This document shows positions 18,860 to 22,277 of a stretch of DNA of 22,277 nucleotides, in pieces (position 1 is the stretch's first letter; each line of letters begins with the position of its first letter). The translations under genes were made by a program, and so were the position numbers. The DNA comes from Apostichopus californicus (lineage: Eukaryota > Echinodermata > Holothuroidea > Aspidochirotida > Stichopodidae), in the NCBI GenBank assembly GCA_020650975.1, contig JAIPMN010013232.1, positions 1 to 22,277 of the forward strand, in the 5' to 3' direction. The notes under the pieces were generated by a model. It worked only from the letters and a program-made list of their open reading frames with translations, was not told the DNA's origin and ran no database searches.

Positions 18860-20136
18860 CCCTTTACAGCCACGGTACTAAATAGTGTAATATGTCACAC
18901 CTGGGGGATTTTGTTGTATTGCGCAATCTTGGTTTAGGCTTGGCACTGACTTTGCAATCATCTTCTTTTAGAAGCACTCTCCCACTGACATCGAATGTTT
19001 AACCCTCACTATCAACCATCGGCAAAAGATTCACAGTCATAGCTAATGCCAGGCTTCCAGAACGTTGGGCTTGTCAGGTAAGGTGTTAGTTAGTCCTCGT
19101 TAGGCTCTAACTAAGTGTTACATGTTTTCCCTGTGTACTGTGATACTTGGTAAAGAACGCGCTTGGCCTGCATGTTAGAACCTAGGCCTAGACTAGGCTA
19201 GATGTACACCGAAGACATTTGTTGTAGTTAAACTTTGTGTGACCGTAGCCTAACATGATTATGATTAATACATGTGCTAGCCATCAATTATGCAGAATTG
19301 TTAGGAAAGCAGGGTTCAGCGGCTGGGTCGCAGTGTTTTAGCCAAAGACGCAAAATCTTCAAATTGCTGAAACTTCAAGTTAAAAGTCATTGTATAGACC
19401 CCAACTAGAGTACGTTATCATGGAGAGTTTCTTGAGATTACGTTATCGGCTTACCTTGGTCGTAAAATGACCTCTTTTACCAATAAATAAGTCTGCAAAG
19501 CCTGCCACATATTTTTCCTTTTATGAAGGTCTTTGTGTGAACGCTGCATGATTAACTACACTGTAGACATGAACATATTTCCACACAGTGTTTACAAAAA
19601 GAGCCTAATGTAATGGGGTTAAGAAGCTATGTCGGCTAATTTTGTACAGCCTGAGGACGATATACGACCGTGGCAGGCCGATTACGTAATCACAAAAATT
19701 TCCTAGCTATAGAGTGTCATAATTGGAGCCAATAAAGCTTGCCTCTAAGTGTTCAGGGCTGATGCAAACATTTTGTTATTGAGAAATAAACCCCAAGTAC
19801 ACACACTCACAACTAAGCCTATGCAAAACAATCATAGCACACTGTTGAATGAATATCTTTCAAAAAACCAACACACCTTCTTCTCAAAAGAACCAACATT
19901 TCTTCCAATCATACGATTGAATTTGTTTGAAGACAATAATCCTAACAATCGACTGAAAGGTACATAGTTAACAGCATTTCCATTACAGAGATTTTCATGC
20001 TGTCATTACAGTAAAATTTATAGGAGTAATTGATTAACATTTACCATCATAAGTAAAGAACTCATAAAGTTGACATAATGCCTGTTTCATTTTCCCAGAT
20101 TAATTTTCACCTCAGTGTTTGACAAACTTTGAGAAA
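18860..20136 (+). promoter_or_regulatory. Upstream region of gene 2, with a candidate non-coding first exon
   Basis: A strong donor (cttgtcag|gtaaggt, 19077/19078) pairs plausibly with the acceptor cattttcccag at 20098-20099, 38 bases before the gene 2 start codon. A spliced 5' untranslated exon is therefore possible. No TATA box or start site can be fixed. CTAGGCCTA-like words recur near 19185-19205. The remainder is unassigned. Confidence 0.3.
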
Positions 20137-20151
20137 ATGGCAGTTTCAAAG
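20137..20151 (+). CDS. Gene 2 coding exon 1 (MAVSK)
   Basis: The ATG is in gagaaaATGG context, five codons, then AAG|gtaaga. Phase 0 and length (15 bases) equal exon 1 of gene 1, which is the main support for such a tiny exon. Confidence 0.65.
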
Positions 20152-22277
20152 GTAAGAATATTTGTTTTCATTTGCATGAAAATTATGCATATATATATTG
20201 CATATTTTTACCATAAAAGTTTTTTATTAAGAGGTTCAGGTCAGAAATTTATGAGTTGATTCACAAGTATATAACCCCCACCCCCCTCCCCCTCCCCTCA
20301 ATGTTGTTTAACATATATATTTATATACATTGCTACCACATCGCCACTATCTGGAAGAATTTAGATAATAATGTTAAAAAAGGCTCATGCTTTACTCTCC
20401 TTTAGATTCCAACTTAAATCTCAGTTCCTTAGCGATTATTATCACCATTTGTAGTTATTACCTGATCTGTTTCTGTCATATATTGTTTTCTATATAGTTC
20501 TTTCTTCCAATTATTACTTTGCTTTGTAAAGATGAATATTGCTCGTAAAAGCTTTGCTACTCCAGTCCTCATCCACATCCACATCCTTGTCATTATGTCT
20601 TAATATTACCAGTTATATTTTGTGGGGGGGGGGGGGGGAATCAAAGTTATAATTGCTATCTAAGAATATATTTTCATCTCTGCTGTATGAATAAACGTAC
20701 AATCCATTTCCGATTTTGTAATTGATTATTAGTGGTCAATTAAAGTTCTTGCTGTCAGTTGTTAAGATGTCTGTGTAATTGCACAATCTTCCTCTTTTAG
20801 GGCTGTGAATACAGAGCTTCTTAGCAATGGGTTGGTAAAGTAACCGATACAAGTTTCATTAAAAATGTTATAAGATTGATCAAAATAGCACTCTGTGCTA
20901 GATTTGAGCGTTAATAAGTGAGGTCCTCAACAGCTCATTGCCCGACACATTAGTATTAACCCCATTTCAATGAGTGAAAGATTTTAAATATTATTACTTT
21001 TATGTTACTACTTCGTGAAATTTGACAATAATCAAAGCTAATGAACTTTTAATGGTGGGATTTTAGTATTGAATAACATCAAACATAAATATAAAACAAG
21101 AAAAAATGCTTCCAGGCTTTTGCAGACCGTGTGTGATGTGTCCTACAATTGACGACAGTCAAAGGTCATTGGCGGTCAACAGAGTTCAACGTTTGAAAAC
21201 CTTGTAACCACAGTAACGAAAGCAAAGCTTGGATAAACTTCATACTTGACATGTTGTTGCATGGTGTTGCTATCCACAATAGTTCAATACATAAATACAT
21301 AAACATTTGTGTGCATTGTTACATTAAATGTTGTGTAGAATTTGTGAGTGGTATGTTATATACCACTTACTATTTTCACACATTTTGTACTTGTTTTTTC
21401 TCCTCAGGACCTGAAATGTAGCTTGCTATGTTTATATTTAGTAGGCCTTTTTTTCTTGACCATGGCCCAAGTGGTCGAAGATGAAGACCACGAAGCCCAT
21501 TGTCCAGTTTGCAGCGTAGAAGAGGTTAGTGTGTTCTGTACTTACAATATATAAATATATATAGATCTTATATATATAAAAACACGCTGTTCCATTGCAT
21601 TGCAACTCATAGTTTCATGCACACATTTCCTTTCGGGGCTGTCAGGGGGCTTCTTTGAACGATTACCGTGACAACATTTGGATACAACTCTGCTGCACTA
21701 GTTGATTGCGTTGTAGCTTACATGATGGCATCAATGATACCCCCCTTGAGTGCATGAGACAGCCGTATATATCTGGCTGGCTAGTGGAAGCTTCAAGGCA
21801 AGGTACAACAACCACACCAAATCTTTCCGCAACGAGCGTTAATACCAAAAAGAAACAGCTCTCAAAACATATCTGGGACTTAAAGAGAAAGAAAGTCGAT
21901 CACTCCATTTCTTTGGAAATCCTAAAGCACTCTAATACACATGACCGCAACTCTGACCAGTGTAATCTCTGTATGGAAGTAAAGTTCTTCATATTAAGAA
22001 ACAGAGCCGACGAAAGCTACAATGCAATCAACAAGGATAGCAAAGTTGTATCCAATTGTTGTCTTGGCAACCCTTGAAAGAAACCCCCTGACAGCCCCGA
22101 AAGGAATAGTCTTCCTTGCAAGATTCAGTTAATTGATGATCACCGCATTGAAAAGAACTCAATGTGTGCGTGAAACTCTGAGTTGCAACGCAATGGAATA
22201 GCGTCTTTATACATATATCTATATAGCACTGCACCAGTTGAATTGAGCACTATACTGCTATGACTATGGTATATATA
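20137..22277 (+). CDS. Gene 2: tandem paralogue-like secreted or membrane protein, 5' part only (runs off the edge)
   Basis: Two coding exons are visible, 20137-20151 and 21408-21524, giving 44 residues before a phase 0 donor. The start MAVSK is followed by a hydrophobic core (CSLLCLYLVGLFFLTMA) and a likely cleavage before QVVEDEDHE, then HCPVC. Exon sizes, phases and protein layout copy gene 1 (MARYK, signal peptide, acidic spacer, then Cys). By that analogy it is probably another TNF-receptor-like gene, but the diagnostic cysteine-rich exons lie outside the window. Its next intron contains the retroelement remnant at 21585-22203. Confidence 0.6.
20152..21407 (+). other. Gene 2 intron 1
   Basis: It contains C-rich (20275-20298) and G-rich (about 20622-20638) runs and an AGGTCA-family repeat copy at 21110-21265 ('gtcaaaggtcattggcggtcaac', 'gaaaaccttgtaacc', 'aacttcatacttgacatg'). 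Otherwise it is AT-rich and unassigned. Confidence 0.5.
21110..21265 (+). repeat. Dispersed AGGTCA-type repeat, copy 3 (partial)
   Basis: It has the module words shared with 2974-3545: a GTCAAAGGTCATTGGCGGTCA stretch, 'aaaaccttgtaac', and the 'cttggataaacttcatacttg' step. Its first half-site is altered (cagtca), so no exact double site remains. Confidence 0.55.
21408..21524 (+). CDS. Gene 2 coding exon 2 (signal peptide)
   Basis: The acceptor is strong (ttgttttttctcctcag|GAC) and the donor GAG|gttagt. There are 39 codons, phase 0 at both ends. The hydrophobic stretch ends FFLTMA|Q, like ..VAIASG|Q in gene 1. Acidic residues and C37, C40 (HCPVCSVEE) follow. The open frame extending upstream to 21348 is intron. 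Confidence 0.75.
21585..22203 (+). mobile_element. Retroelement remnant (probably Penelope-like) with inverted copy of its own 3' end
   Basis: The frame 21706-22077 ends with LSKHIWDLKRKKVDHSI, then ILKHSN and CNLCMEVKFFIL, closing with NKDSKVVSNC. LSKHIW.LK plus CNLC..KF.I and NK...LVS.C resemble the end of the GIY-YIG endonuclease region of Penelope-like reverse transcriptases. The 5' part is lost. Bases 21585-21721 are an inverted, diverged copy of 22012-22203 (for example cattgcattgcaactca against the complement of tgagttgcaacgcaatg). The right arm has about 54 extra bases (22107-22160). It sits in intron 2 of gene 2 and is not functional. Confidence 0.6.

Overview
The window looks like nuclear DNA of a marine invertebrate animal. 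Its genes are split by consensus GT-AG introns, and it carries tRNA-headed SINEs, a LINE fragment, a probable Penelope-like fragment and several short DNA transposons. A dispersed repeat built around AGGTCA half-sites and the phrase 'ccttgccgaagg' is of a kind I associate with echinoderms and other marine invertebrates. A sea cucumber is my best guess. That is inference, not something the sequence proves.

Most open frames of 60-120 codons here are noise. The real coding content appears only when short exons are joined. Gene 1 (+ strand, about 3636-12961) reads through seven well-bounded exons with matching phases. It encodes a signal peptide, a cysteine-rich region of TNF-receptor type, a Thr-rich stalk and one transmembrane helix. 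A probable eighth exon ends in a stop after a short tail. Further 3' (13776-14290) lie sequences that read like a broken cytoplasmic region and death domain, with an in-frame stop, a frame change and an inserted SINE. Gene 2 (+ strand, from 20137, running off the right edge) starts with the same unusual design: a 15-base first coding exon, then a signal-peptide exon ending in phase 0, then acidic residues and cysteines. It is most likely a tandem paralogue. The locus therefore appears to be a small cluster of TNF-receptor-like genes.

Layout: 1-1080, mostly unique, with a 76-bp foldback insertion; 1085-1690, a roughly 214-bp repeat family including an inverted copy; 2974-3545, the AGGTCA repeat; 3636-12961, gene 1, with introns holding a 360-bp inverted-repeat element, a 45-bp-arm hairpin, two hAT-type elements, an antisense LINE 3' end, a CT-rich tract, a 17-bp tandem repeat and a SINE; 13115-14290, another AGGTCA repeat and the relic tail with a second SINE; 14398-18160, a tandem duplication, a second copy of the 360-bp element in the opposite orientation and a third hAT-type element; 18714-18856, micro- and minisatellite; 18900-20136, upstream region of gene 2; 20137 to the end, gene 2 with a probable Penelope-like remnant in its second coding intron.

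Three separate insertions have clean 8-bp target duplications and hAT-type ends, and a fourth palindromic one also has an 8-bp duplication. I found no protein-coding host gene on the minus strand, no complete tRNA or rRNA gene and no CRISPR array.
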